Assembly: GCF_020829665.1 (NCBI RefSeq)
Contig: NZ_JAIVFT010000009.1
Location: 62,001 to 126,000, forward strand
Direction of reading: 5' to 3'
Origin: Nostoc sp. CHAB 5824
Lineage (GTDB): Bacteria > Cyanobacteriota > Cyanobacteriia > Cyanobacteriales > Nostocaceae
Length of the DNA: 64,000 nucleotides
Of the stretch, positions 25,301 to 34,695 are shown in pieces; position 1 is the first letter of the stretch; the number at the start of each line of letters is the position of its first letter. The notes under the pieces are model-generated. The model saw only the letters and a program-made list of their open reading frames with translations. It was not told the DNA's origin and searched no databases. The translations under genes were made by a program, and so were the position numbers.

Positions 25301-26347
25301 ATGCCAGTACTTAATATCCTTCATTTAGTTGGGTCTGCACAAAATGATTTTTACTGTGATTTATCACGCCTTTACGCCCAAGACTGTTTGGCAGCAACAG
25401 CAGATCGATCGCGTTATAACTTTCAGATTGCATATATCACACCCGATCGCCAGTGGCGATTTCCTCAATCCCTCAGTCGAGAAGATATTGCTCTCACCAA
25501 ACCGATTCCTCTGTTTGATGCCATAGAGTTTCTAACAGCGCAAAACATTGACATCATGTTACCACAAATGTTTTGTATTCCTGGAATGACTCAGTACCGC
25601 GCCCTATTCGATCTGCTCAAGATCCCTTATATAGGCAATACTCCAGATATCATGGCAATAACGGCCCACAAAGCTAGAGCCAAAGCAATTGTCGAAGCAG
25701 CAGGAGTGAAAGTGCCTCGTGGAGAATTGCTTTGCCAAGGAGATATTCCGACAATTACACCTCCAGTAGTCATCAAACCCGTAAGTTCGGACAACTCTTT
25801 AGGGGTGACTTTAGTTAAAGATGTTACTGAATATGACGCTGCTCTGAAGAAAGCATTTGAATATGCTTCGGAGGTCATTGTAGAAGAATTCATCGAACTT
25901 GGTCGAGAAGTTAGATGCGGTACCATTGCCAAAGACGGAGAGCTAATTGGTTTACCCCTTGAAGAGTATTTGGTAGACCCCCATGATAAACCCATCCGCA
26001 ACTACGCTGATAAACTTCAACAAACGGACGATGGCGATTTGCATTTGACCGCTAAAGATAATATCAAGGCTTGGATTGTAGACCCTAACGACCCAATCAC
26101 CCAAAAGGTTCAGCAAGTGGCTAAAAAGTGTCATCAGGCTTTAGGTTGTCGCCACTACAGTTTATTTGACTTCCGAATCGACCCAAAGGGACAACCTTGG
26201 TTTTTAGAAGCCGGATTGTATTGTTCTTTTGCTCCCAAAAGTGTGATTTCTTCTATGGCGAAAGCAGCAGGAATCCATCTCAATGATTTATTAATAAGCG
26301 CTATCAATGAAACATTGGGTAGTAATAAAAAAGCGTTGCAAAATTGA
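25301..26347 (+). CDS. mysD: MysD, D-Ala-D-Ala-ligase-like MAA synthase
   Basis: 348 residues of the ATP-grasp D-Ala-D-Ala ligase family: GNTPDIMAITAHKARAKAIV (about 110-130), PVVIKPVSSDNSLGV (about 155-170), VEEFIELGREVRCGT (about 197) and FLEAGLYCSFAPKSVIS near the end, where the metal-binding ENT/N.P motif is modified. MysD condenses mycosporine-glycine with serine, threonine or another amino acid to give disubstituted MAAs such as shinorine or porphyra-334. It is convergent with mysC-mysB-mysA. GGAAG ten bases upstream supports this start. Confidence 0.9.
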   Translation: MPVLNILHLVGSAQNDFYCDLSRLYAQDCLAATADRSRYNFQIAYITPDRQWRFPQSLSREDIALTKPIPLFDAIEFLTAQNIDIMLPQMFCIPGMTQYRALFDLLKIPYIGNTPDIMAITAHKARAKAIVEAAGVKVPRGELLCQGDIPTITPPVVIKPVSSDNSLGVTLVKDVTEYDAALKKAFEYASEVIVEEFIELGREVRCGTIAKDGELIGLPLEEYLVDPHDKPIRNYADKLQQTDDGDLHLTAKDNIKAWIVDPNDPITQKVQQVAKKCHQALGCRHYSLFDFRIDPKGQPWFLEAGLYCSFAPKSVISSMAKAAGIHLNDLLISAINETLGSNKKALQN

Positions 26348-26660
26348 TCAAACAAAGAGAGTAAGCCTGTACTAAATAGGATTATAAATAATTACTGCCC
26401 TTTGAGAGTGGCGGAGGCGATCGCAGAAAAAATAAAGAGCATGGACAAGCTTTTCGCTATTCATGCTCAACTAGAATTATGAATTACTTAGTACAGTTTT
26501 GCGTAAGAGCGTAGCGTTTCCAATGCAGGGAAACGCATTGGCATTACATTGAGATGCATTAACAATGCAAGCCGACGCATTAACAAGGCGGCCGACGCAT
26601 TCATTGCCGTTGCAGGGTATTGCCAAATTTAATTCGCTACGAATTAATGAAATGCTGTAC
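26348..26660. repeat. mysD-mysC spacer with dispersed GACGCATT repeats
   Basis: 313 bases between convergent genes. It holds a hairpin GCGTTTCC/GGAAACGC (about 26514-26537), repeated GCATTAACAA and GCCGACGCATT units (26566-26602), and outer inverted words CTTAGTACAG (about 26487) and CTGTACTTAG (about 26653). It could be a small non-coding insertion and may terminate both transcripts. Confidence 0.5.
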
Positions 26661-28049
26661 TTAGTCGCCCCCTAACTCCACGAGTTTGCCGATATTGAAG
26701 TCAATCTTTACCCAGCCTTTAAGCTGTTGCAGATTTTGTAGCAAAAGTAAAGTAATCTGCCAATGGTGCAAAGTTAAAAATGGTATCGGATCATCCAGAC
26801 GATAAATGGCATCTGTACCTCGTACTAACCTCCCAAACCAAGTTTGTAATTGTTTCCCAGAACGAATCCCAGTCAGTCGCCAGATTTCGTGATATATCCA
26901 GTAAGTAGGCTTGCTATTAGCCAAAGGTTCTAGGGGTGCAGCTAGGGGAGTTTTACCAAGATAAGCTTCTGCAACACCGGGGTGATTATAAAACATTGTA
27001 ATCGCCGAATGGGTGCGGGGATTACATTCAATAGCATAAGCTGTACCATCTTCAACTTGGATAAAGTCAAGAGACACTTGTCCAGTCAGCCCCAAACTTT
27101 TGACGAAGTGTTGCACCCATTCCCGAATTTGGGGATTTTCGACATTTTCATAGTTGATTTGAAACGCAGAAGAATTTGAGCAGCAATGCAACCTTAATTC
27201 ACCATCCCGCACCGTGCTATGGGTGCATAATTCTTTCCCAGGAATAAATTCTTGCATAATCCAAGGTTTTTCTGGGCTGATGGGTAAACTCTTGACAAAC
27301 GCTGCTGTCTCTTCTGGGGTAGCACAAGGAAGTTTGGTTAAATTTAAGCGGCGAACGGAGTCGTAAGAAATACTTTTAAGTATATATTTGCGCGTTTCTT
27401 TACTAAAATCGAAATTGATAACTTGTTCAGGATCGGTGATTTTAAAAGATTTGGGAACAGATAAACCAAGCGATCGCGCCTGATCAGTAAAGGCAAATTT
27501 ATCATCCAGCATCTTGGTTATATCAGCATCAAAGTGAAAAACTTCACAGTATTCTGATAGTGCAGACTTTGCCAAAGAGTCGTAATAACTAGCTACAGGG
27601 CTGCATACGGGTACATAAACGTCAATCTTTTCTTGTTTGACAATTTCCAATAGCGCCTGGGTGTAGGCTTCTGCGTCATCTTGTGGTGCAGGAACCGTAT
27701 AAAAACGACTCACAGCATTTGAGAATCTATGCCCAGATAACCAGTATTTGTGACCTTCAACCAGAATAACTCTGTGTCCGGCTGCATGGAAAGAGCGGGC
27801 AAGTTGCAATGCCTTGGTCATTTTGCCACCACTCACCAAGATATTCTGAGGATGGTCAGCTACGGCAGTTTTTTTTGTAAACGGAATGCCCCACACCAGG
27901 GATAACAATACTATAAAAGCGTTGACAGGTAAGGCTATCAGCAATAGTGCTAGAGTACCCAGAGTTTTGAATAGAGCTACTATTTTTATCTTCACACCCG
28001 TTGAAGACGTTGTGGATTGAGGAACAGATAAGGAGATTGATTGAGTCAT
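26661..28049 (-). CDS. mysC: MysC, ATP-grasp ligase (mycosporine-glycine synthase)
   Basis: 462 residues from the ATG at 28049, which has AAAGGA at good spacing; the frame is open 24 codons further but lacks a ribosome site. A hydrophobic segment (about 30-50) precedes the PILVSGG-type Rossmann start (ILVSGGKMTKALQLARSFH). The ATP-grasp part has YILKSISYDSVRR, WIMQEFIPGKELCTHS and AIECNPRTHSAITMF. MysC ligates glycine to 4-deoxygadusol. It is the last gene of the mysA-mysB-mysC unit. Confidence 0.92.
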   Translation of the reverse strand: MTQSISLSVPQSTTSSTGVKIKIVALFKTLGTLALLLIALPVNAFIVLLSLVWGIPFTKKTAVADHPQNILVSGGKMTKALQLARSFHAAGHRVILVEGHKYWLSGHRFSNAVSRFYTVPAPQDDAEAYTQALLEIVKQEKIDVYVPVCSPVASYYDSLAKSALSEYCEVFHFDADITKMLDDKFAFTDQARSLGLSVPKSFKITDPEQVINFDFSKETRKYILKSISYDSVRRLNLTKLPCATPEETAAFVKSLPISPEKPWIMQEFIPGKELCTHSTVRDGELRLHCCSNSSAFQINYENVENPQIREWVQHFVKSLGLTGQVSLDFIQVEDGTAYAIECNPRTHSAITMFYNHPGVAEAYLGKTPLAAPLEPLANSKPTYWIYHEIWRLTGIRSGKQLQTWFGRLVRGTDAIYRLDDPIPFLTLHHWQITLLLLQNLQQLKGWVKIDFNIGKLVELGGD

Positions 28050-28180
28050 AAGTTTTTCCTTTGCGTGGAATGCGGTCTTTTGTAGGAGCGCACAACTGTA
28101 CGCTCCTACCAGATATTGCATCCAAATGAGAACCGCTATAAAATCGCCTTTTTGTGATGCCTTGAATTGAGAAGCGCCTG

Positions 28181-29014
28181 TTACACTAAGCGTCTAATCA
28201 AAGTCAGACCATCTCGTATGGGTAACAGAACTTGCTCTACCCGTGGATCTCCGGCGACAATGCGGTTGAATTGAGCGATCGCCTCGCCATTAGCTGTACG
28301 CTGTTCTGATGGTAGGTAAACTTGGCCCTGCAACAACGTATTATCCACGCAGATTAACCCGTCGGGAGCTAGTAAGTGGCTATCCAAGATCATTTGGAAG
28401 TATTCTACATACTCCTTTTTATCGGCATCAATGAAGATCAGATCAAATGCTTCTTTTTTAGCCGCCAGCTTGTGGAGTGTCTCTAGTGCAGGTGCTACTT
28501 CTACAACAATCTTGTCGCCGTGGGGAGACTCCTGAAAACAAGTTTGGGCAAATTCAGCCACATAGGAGTCTACCTCACAAGCAATGAGTCGCCCATCGGC
28601 TGGTAACGCCTCCGCCATCGCCAATGCTGAATATCCTGTGAACATTCCCACTTCCAAGATGCGCTTGGCCTTGGTCATATACACAAACATCTTCAGTGTT
28701 TGTCCTTCAAGATGTCCTGAGAGCATTTCCTGCTCTAATTGACGGACTGTTTCACCATCACTAAAGCGTTTACTCCAGTCTTCTTTGCTAGTCTTCTGCG
28801 CTAGTGCTGTCAATGCGGCCGATTCGGAGGTAGTGCAATCATCCAAATAGGGATCTAAACCTGCTGCTAATTGCAAGGCTTGACGCAAAGAAGTCAATAT
28901 CTCTAAAGGAATATTGCTCTGTTCTGCTATTCTAAGGGTTTTTTGTAACTGCTCTACCAGAATGCTGTGTGGCGTTATCGGTCTAGCGGTGTCTCGTCCT
29001 AAAATACTGGTCAT
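28181..29014 (-). CDS. mysB: MysB, O-methyltransferase
   Basis: 277 residues of the class I O-methyltransferase family (CCoAMT-like): ILEVGMFTGYSALAMAEALP (SAM site, about 114-133), FDLIFIDADKKEYVEYF (about 190) with the metal-binding Asp, and DNTLLQGQV. It methylates 2-demethyl-4-deoxygadusol to 4-deoxygadusol, the MAA core. Its start lies only four bases after the mysA stop, so the two are translationally linked. Confidence 0.92.
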   Translation of the reverse strand: MTSILGRDTARPITPHSILVEQLQKTLRIAEQSNIPLEILTSLRQALQLAAGLDPYLDDCTTSESAALTALAQKTSKEDWSKRFSDGETVRQLEQEMLSGHLEGQTLKMFVYMTKAKRILEVGMFTGYSALAMAEALPADGRLIACEVDSYVAEFAQTCFQESPHGDKIVVEVAPALETLHKLAAKKEAFDLIFIDADKKEYVEYFQMILDSHLLAPDGLICVDNTLLQGQVYLPSEQRTANGEAIAQFNRIVAGDPRVEQVLLPIRDGLTLIRRLV

Positions 29015-29018
29015 GTTT

Positions 29019-30251
29019 TCACACTCCCAATAGTTTGGATTCTTCTTGAGTTTCTATGTAAGCGTCAATCCCCTCTCCGCCACGCGGGTATGTAGCACAC
29101 AGACGTTTGTGTTCAGCTAAAGCTGCATCCAGTTCTTCACGGGTGAAATCGTTGACAAAGAAGCACTCACCAATGGGTTTAGGCATAGCTGCGCGTTGTT
29201 TGCCGTCTCGCGTTAAGCTGATAGATTGGGTAGCATACCAGAGCAAATCGCTATCTAGTAAAGGATGATCGATTGATAAACCTACACGACTCATCAAGCC
29301 TAAAATGCGATCGCGTTCTCCTGATGTAATGTAGCCACGTCTTGCAGCAATGGTTGCAGACAAAGCCATGTCTATATTGACGGCATGACCGTGAAATAGC
29401 GGTACCATCGGAGCTAATTCTAAAGTGGGACTCCAAGTGTGACCGTAGGCAATGACGCGATCAAGGTCTAACTCATGCAAATTAGGAGTCTCCAACTCCA
29501 GCATAGTTTTAATTGCCTCGTAATTGAGTTTGTGACCGATCGCTTTGAGTTCACTTGTGCCATTCACATGTCCAAAGTGAGTACGCAGCAACTCTTCGCC
29601 ATACTCATCCAGCAATTCAAAGACTTCAGAGTTCGCAACAACAGCAATTTTGACTAACTCCGCCATGCCATTACGAACTTGAGCCGTTGGTAATGTTTGC
29701 AAAAAGGAGAAATCGAGGATAACTTTCAAAGGAGCATGATATGCACCCAAGCGATTTTTTAACTTGCGATGGTTGACTGCAACCTTAATCGCCACACCTG
29801 CATCAATCAAACCAATCAGTGTTGTCGGAACGCGAATGTAGTTACTCTTGCGGCGGTAAGAAGCACACGCAAACCCAGCTACATCAGTGATTAAACCACC
29901 ACCCACTACTAACACTGGTTCTTTGCGGATTAAGCCAAAATCAGAAAAAGCGTCAACAATTTGTTCAAAGGTTGCAAGGGTTTTAGTAGGCTCGGTAATC
30001 ACAATGGGAACTACAGTTAAATCAATGTCATAGTGTTTAAAATATGACTTAATTTGCTTACCGTATAGCCTATTGACATTGGCATCAATCACAGTCAAAC
30101 ATCGGCCAAACTTCTCATAACTGTCTGCAATTTCTCTATTACTGATATCAAATGCACCATTCACATAGACAAGACTAAACTCAATTTTTTCGTAACCTTC
30201 TACGCGAAATTCTGCTTCTGTGGCTTCAAACGATGCTTGAACATTACTCAT
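29019..30251 (-). CDS. mysA: MysA, 2-demethyl-4-deoxygadusol synthase (DHQS-like)
   Basis: 410 residues, a sugar phosphate cyclase. The NAD/metal region shows VVGGGLITDVAGFACASYRR (about 116-135), VPTTLIGLIDAGVAIKVAVN (about 140-160), and metal-site histidines in YGHTWSPTLE and PLFHGHAVNIDMA. The change from the AKYG/HGE signatures of true dehydroquinate synthase fits the DDGS group, which cyclises sedoheptulose-7-phosphate. First gene of the MAA operon; its promoter must be in the 900-base spacer upstream. Confidence 0.93.
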   Translation of the reverse strand: MSNVQASFEATEAEFRVEGYEKIEFSLVYVNGAFDISNREIADSYEKFGRCLTVIDANVNRLYGKQIKSYFKHYDIDLTVVPIVITEPTKTLATFEQIVDAFSDFGLIRKEPVLVVGGGLITDVAGFACASYRRKSNYIRVPTTLIGLIDAGVAIKVAVNHRKLKNRLGAYHAPLKVILDFSFLQTLPTAQVRNGMAELVKIAVVANSEVFELLDEYGEELLRTHFGHVNGTSELKAIGHKLNYEAIKTMLELETPNLHELDLDRVIAYGHTWSPTLELAPMVPLFHGHAVNIDMALSATIAARRGYITSGERDRILGLMSRVGLSIDHPLLDSDLLWYATQSISLTRDGKQRAAMPKPIGECFFVNDFTREELDAALAEHKRLCATYPRGGEGIDAYIETQEESKLLGV

Positions 30252-31158
30252 TATTGTTGACCTTGATAGAAGTGAAAAATTTGTGCCAATTCCGGCAATA
30301 TTTTAGATTTACCCTCGTGCATGGCAATAAAAAATGATACTCTTAGTCACCTTAAATTAAAGACATTCTAAAGCAAGCTTTCACTATAAAAGCTCATTCC
30401 TATTGGTGGCTTGCGATATTACTCAACAAGCCCATGTACGTAGATAAATTATGTTGTAGGCTAACCTCTAATTTTAGATAGCCTCAAGTTTAATCAACTA
30501 GTCCCATTCAAAAACATTGGTATAAAACTTGCACTTTTTTGGGATTGTTGACCTTAATTGAGATTAACTCCACGAGAAACCCTACTATATTTAATCTATA
30601 GTGGTTTTCCGACTGTTCGACTTCGCAAAACTTCTAGCAGAGAAAACCTCACAGATAGTTTATCTCCAGGCTTCCATTTCAGATTACAGCCCTGATTAAC
30701 CTTCAGTTCGCTGTTTTTTAGCATTAGTCTCGAACCTTTTATCGCTAATTTCGCTACACTCTTTATTCAGAATGACAGTGGACTTCTAATTTGATTTTGT
30801 TAACTTTCTGTTCAGTATTTAACATACCAACGTCAGTCAATTTTGAAAACCAAAAACTTTAATTTATTAGAGTTACTAATTACACATATCAGTTTAACTC
30901 AATACACGAGCAATTTTATATTTACAAATCTTAAAAAAGAGTTAAATTGGCTTTTTCGTTGCAAATCATAGGTTTTCCAATGAAATTAAAAAATAATTTG
31001 CCGATACATAACATAAAATGTGATATCTGTATTCTGCCAAAAGTATACTGAGTGAATATTTTTTAATAATATTAAAACTTGTTCTTATCGATGTAGCGTC
31101 TACATCGGTAGTAATCGATGATTAATATTAGTTAGTGTGTGTATTTGTTTCAATCATC
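30252..31158. other. Long spacer between mysA and a methyltransferase gene
   Basis: About 900 AT-rich bases between two divergent genes, without a credible ORF. It must contain the mysA promoter (MAA genes respond to UV-B and salt in related strains; no element is recognisable here). A perfect hairpin CGATGTAG-CGT-CTACATCG lies at 31089-31107, 52 bases before the likely methyltransferase start, and could be an operator. Confidence 0.5.
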
Positions 31159-31884
31159 ATGCAACAGCTATTTCCCGGAGAGGTATTCGCTAACACTGCT
31201 GATTTTGACACTGGTATTCGGCAACTGTTACCAAGATACGATGAGATATTGGAGGTAATTACCCGTTGTCTACCTTCCCCAAGTCGCCGTATCTTAGAAT
31301 TAGGCTGTGGTACAGGCGAACTTAGTCTCAAGATACTCAACCGCTGTCCAGATGCCCAAGTAATTGCCTTAGATTACTCACCTCGAATGCTGCAATTTGC
31401 CCAAGAAAAAATCACAGCAGCTGGATATGAAAAACGATGGGTTGGTACACAAGCAGATTTTGGTAACTGGGCAGATAATCCAGAGAAGTTAAATATTGGT
31501 AGCGAATTTGATGCCTGTGTCTCATCCTTGGCAATCCACCATCTCCAGGATGAAATGAAATTGAAGTTATTTGAGCGAATTGCTGCTAGCCTGACTCAAG
31601 ACGGCTGTTTTTGGAATGCAGATCCTATTTTACCTGAATCACCAGCCTTAGCGGAAGTTTACAAGGCAGCGCGAGAAGAATGGTCAGTTCAACAGGGAAC
31701 TAGTTTAACAGAGATTCGCGCGAAGCTTGGCGCTAGCAGCAATCAAGGTTACTCTAGTCAAGATCAGTTAGCTAGCTTAGATGCTCATTTACAAATGTTG
31801 AGCAAAGCTGGATTTAAGACAGTTGCAGTGCCTTGGAAATATTATGGTCTGGTCGTGTTTGGTGGTTGGTTGGGAAAATTTTAG
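31159..31884 (+). CDS. Class I SAM-dependent methyltransferase
   Basis: 241 residues from the ATG at 31159; an upstream GTG at 31135 is possible. Motif I is ILELGCGTGELSLKILNR (about 44-61), followed by VIALDYSPRMLQFA (motif II) and FDACVSSLAIHHLQDE (motif post-II). The shape is that of small-molecule methyltransferases of the UbiE/trans-aconitate type; the substrate cannot be read. It is divergent from the MAA operon, but mysB already supplies the MAA methylation, so a link is only possible. Confidence 0.85.
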   Translation: MQQLFPGEVFANTADFDTGIRQLLPRYDEILEVITRCLPSPSRRILELGCGTGELSLKILNRCPDAQVIALDYSPRMLQFAQEKITAAGYEKRWVGTQADFGNWADNPEKLNIGSEFDACVSSLAIHHLQDEMKLKLFERIAASLTQDGCFWNADPILPESPALAEVYKAAREEWSVQQGTSLTEIRAKLGASSNQGYSSQDQLASLDAHLQMLSKAGFKTVAVPWKYYGLVVFGGWLGKF

Positions 31885-32266
31885 GTTTTGGATGTCTGGA
31901 TTTAGGATTCACCTGTCTCCAATGGGTATTTATAACATTAACAGCTTGATAGTAACAAAACAGCAATAAATAACATTATTTGTTTTTATAAGAACTAATA
32001 TATAAACGCATTAGGTCTGTAAAGGAGGTCATGCTAACTCACGCAAGGATTTTGGCTGAAACTTGCGGGAATTAGCCCGTCCTTGTATTTTTATGCAATA
32101 TTTACATATCAGAAGTACCCGTGAGGGTACTATCAATCCTCCACAGACCGATCCGAAAATACAGAGTAGAAAATTTTTTAGAAAACAAACCAGGGACACG
32201 CGATTTGGATTCGTTTTTCTGCTCCTTTGTTTGCCATCACTTAGTTTCAAAAGGAGAATATCTTTG
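31885..32266. other. Spacer and leader upstream of the M4 protease
   Basis: 382 bases. From 32063 a frame runs into the protease, but it contains no protein-like sequence before the ATG at 32267, so I read it as untranslated leader. No repeat or RNA element is clear. Confidence 0.5.
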
Positions 32267-33346
32267 ATGGCTCGAAATAAAAAGAAATCAGCCGGGTTGA
32301 AGTATGAGCATCCACTTAACTCTAGATGTCCTATTTGTTGTATTATCCCGCCCCACATGCTGGAAAATGTCGTTGTAAATGGCAATCCCCAGCAGCGTAG
32401 TTGGGCTTTTCATACATTAAATGTTTCGGCACAACTTCGCGGACGCAGAGACGTTATAGGTAATGTCTCCTTTGCGCCTTCTCCGGGTGAGAAGCGCCGC
32501 ACCATATACGATGCGAAATATGGCCAACAACTCCCTGGCACATTGGTGCGTGCTGAAGGAGATCCTCCCAGCAGTGATGAAGCAGTTAATGAAGCTTACG
32601 ATGCTGCTGGTGCTACTTATGAATTGTTTTATGAGATATTCGATCGCAATTCGATTGACGACAAAGGACTACGTTTAGACTCCACCGTGCATTATGGCGT
32701 TAAATATGACAACGCTTTTTGGAACGGCGACCAAATGGTTTATGGTGATGGCGACGGAGAAATGTTTCAATGCTTCACAAAGTCAATTGATGTGATTGGG
32801 CATGAACTAGTTCATGGTATAACCCAATATGAAGCAGGTTTACAATATTACGGCGAACCTGGGGCACTGAATGAATCGTTTTCTGATGTTTTTGGTTCCT
32901 TAGTGAAACAAAAGACCAAAAATCAGACTGCACAAGAGGCAGATTGGCTCATTGGTGAAGGTCTTTTGGTACCGACTGTCAAAGGTGTTGCCCTGCGATC
33001 GCTGAAAGCGCCAGGAACAGCATACGATGATCCAGTATTGGGTAAAGATCCGCAGCCAGCCCATATGAAAGATAAATATACAGGTGTTGAAGATAACGCT
33101 GGGGTGCATATCAACTCAGGAATCCCTAACCATGCTTTTTATCTAGCGGCTGTTGAAATTGGTGGCTATGCCTGGGAAAAACCTGGCAAAATCTGGTATA
33201 TAGCTTTACGCGATCGCTTGCGTGCCAAAGCAGATTTTAAAAAAGCTGCCAACGTCACCATTCAAGTTGCTGGCGAACTCTACGGTAATGACAGTAATGA
33301 GCAAAAAGCCGTGCAGAACGCTTGGAAAAAGGTAGGAGTTCTCTAA
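32267..33346 (+). CDS. M4 metallopeptidase, protealysin-like
   Basis: 359 residues from the ATG at 32267, with AAAGGAG 12 bases upstream. No signal peptide; the short N-terminal pro-part has CCIIPPHMLENV, the PPL-type motif of protealysin precursors. The zinc site is VIGHELVHGITQYE (HExxH, about residues 185-189) with the third ligand in GALNESFSDVFG; the C-terminal domain has the conserved AGVHINSGIPNHAFY with the catalytic-site histidine. Such enzymes are mostly cytoplasmic. The adjacent gene encodes its likely inhibitor. Confidence 0.92.
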   Translation: MARNKKKSAGLKYEHPLNSRCPICCIIPPHMLENVVVNGNPQQRSWAFHTLNVSAQLRGRRDVIGNVSFAPSPGEKRRTIYDAKYGQQLPGTLVRAEGDPPSSDEAVNEAYDAAGATYELFYEIFDRNSIDDKGLRLDSTVHYGVKYDNAFWNGDQMVYGDGDGEMFQCFTKSIDVIGHELVHGITQYEAGLQYYGEPGALNESFSDVFGSLVKQKTKNQTAQEADWLIGEGLLVPTVKGVALRSLKAPGTAYDDPVLGKDPQPAHMKDKYTGVEDNAGVHINSGIPNHAFYLAAVEIGGYAWEKPGKIWYIALRDRLRAKADFKKAANVTIQVAGELYGNDSNEQKAVQNAWKKVGVL

Positions 33347-33485
33347 GAGTTAGAAGTTTTTTTTAGCTTTTAACTCCTAACTTTTTTAGACGTGTTGTTT
33401 GTTGTTGCTAAACTGGGAGGTGAAAACTATCATCTCCTAGTTTCTGTATTTATTCCAACTAAATAGCACAACGGAGAGCAAAAAA

Positions 33486-33785
33486 ATGCGGATATCGTTT
33501 GAACGCACGGGCGGCTTTGCTGGGATTACCAAGAAAACAAGCGTTGATACAGACGATCTCCCACCAAACGAAGCCAGCACACTTTCCCGACTAGTGGAAG
33601 CTGCTGATTTATTTAGGCTACCTGAACAAATAACTTCGCCAAATCCCCAGAGCGATCGCTTTCAGTATAAGTTGACAGTAGAAGATAATGGTAAGCAGCA
33701 TACGGTGACTGTCAGTGAAGCAGCATTGCCAGGAACGTTAAGGCCACTGATTGAATGGTTACAAAACATAGCACAAAAAAGGTAA
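33486..33785 (+). CDS. Emfourin-like inhibitor of protealysin-type protease
   Basis: 99 residues starting MRISFERTGGFAGI, with LPPNEASTLSRLVEAADLF and a closing LRPLIEWLQNIA. This is the pattern of emfourin (protealysin-associated inhibitor), which blocks M4 proteases of the protealysin type in Serratia; the genes are usually paired as here. Spacing is 139 bases after the protease, with a purine-rich GGAGAGC ribosome site. Assignment rests on motif memory plus context. Confidence 0.78.
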   Translation: MRISFERTGGFAGITKKTSVDTDDLPPNEASTLSRLVEAADLFRLPEQITSPNPQSDRFQYKLTVEDNGKQHTVTVSEAALPGTLRPLIEWLQNIAQKR

Positions 33786-33840
33786 TTTGCTGAAGAAGTT
33801 AAATAAAGGCTGATATAATTTCTAAATTTATCAGAGTACT

Positions 33841-34665
33841 ATGAATAAATTAATCAAGCGAGCTTTTTTAGACACTGAAGATGGACAGATTCTTTATCGA
33901 ATTGGCGGTGAAGGAGAGCCTTTGTTACTATTGCATCAAAATCCCAGAAGCAGTGACGAATTTATTGAGTTAATGTCTATTTTTGCTCAGACAAGGCGTG
34001 TCATTGCTATGGACTTCTTGGGACTAGGTGATTCTGATAAACCCCCAAGAATGTACTCCACCGAAGACTACGCGAAAACTGTCATTGCCCTCTTGGAGGA
34101 ATTAGGTATTTCAAGTACAAGCATCCTGGGAAACCATACGGGTGCTTTTGTGGCAGGAGAAGTGGCGGCGGCATATCCTGAAAAAGTAGATAAACTTATA
34201 TTATGTAATGCTTTTGGCTTCGATGAAGAAGGAAAAGAAGCCCTATTAAAGAGATTTTCTGACGGTTTCAAAATAAAAGCAGATGGCTCTCACCTCATGG
34301 AGAGATGGTCAGCCCGTGCCCAATATGTAGGGTCTCCAGAATTAAATCAACGTTGGGTTTTAGACGATTTAAAAAGCTTTGGCTATCCTTTATATGCTAT
34401 TTGGGCTGTACAAAAATACTGTCTGAACGCGCCAAAAAGATTTCAGATGATCAAGTCTCCCACCTTGATTATGTGGGGCACTGAGGATATGAAAACCTTT
34501 GATAGGCTCGGTTTAGCCAAGACGGAAAATAGATATTTTGTCTCTAAAGCAATTCCTCATAGCAAGGTAGTTGAAATTGAAGGTGGGACAATTTGCATGA
34601 TGAACCAAATACCTAAAGAAATATCGCAGGTAGTAATCAATTTTCTAGATGATACAGGTGTTTAA
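33841..34665 (+). CDS. Alpha/beta hydrolase fold protein with altered nucleophile motif
   Basis: 274 residues. The fold is clear: LLLLHQNPRSSDEF (oxyanion loop, about 28-41), MDFLGLGDSDKP, then the nucleophile elbow position reads GNHTGAFVAGE (about 99-109) where GxSxG is usual, so His replaces Ser. Near the end, where a catalytic His is expected (GxGH), the sequence is EGGTICMMNQIP. Hydrolases with an HTG elbow exist in actinobacteria and may do non-hydrolytic chemistry. First gene of a six-gene accessory cluster, 55 bases after the emfourin gene. Confidence 0.8.
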   Translation: MNKLIKRAFLDTEDGQILYRIGGEGEPLLLLHQNPRSSDEFIELMSIFAQTRRVIAMDFLGLGDSDKPPRMYSTEDYAKTVIALLEELGISSTSILGNHTGAFVAGEVAAAYPEKVDKLILCNAFGFDEEGKEALLKRFSDGFKIKADGSHLMERWSARAQYVGSPELNQRWVLDDLKSFGYPLYAIWAVQKYCLNAPKRFQMIKSPTLIMWGTEDMKTFDRLGLAKTENRYFVSKAIPHSKVVEIEGGTICMMNQIPKEISQVVINFLDDTGV

Positions 34666-34695
34666 AATTTTAAATAGGTGTTTGTCAAAAAGATT

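Noticed and set aside
31159..31884. Methyltransferase as a fifth MAA gene
   Set aside because: It is divergent, 900 bases away, and mysB already provides the O-methylation; there is no direct evidence for a role.
32063..32266. N-terminal extension of the M4 protease by 68 codons
   Set aside because: No ribosome site at its ATG and no protein-like sequence, while the ATG at 32267 has AAAGGAG and gives a protealysin-type N-terminus.
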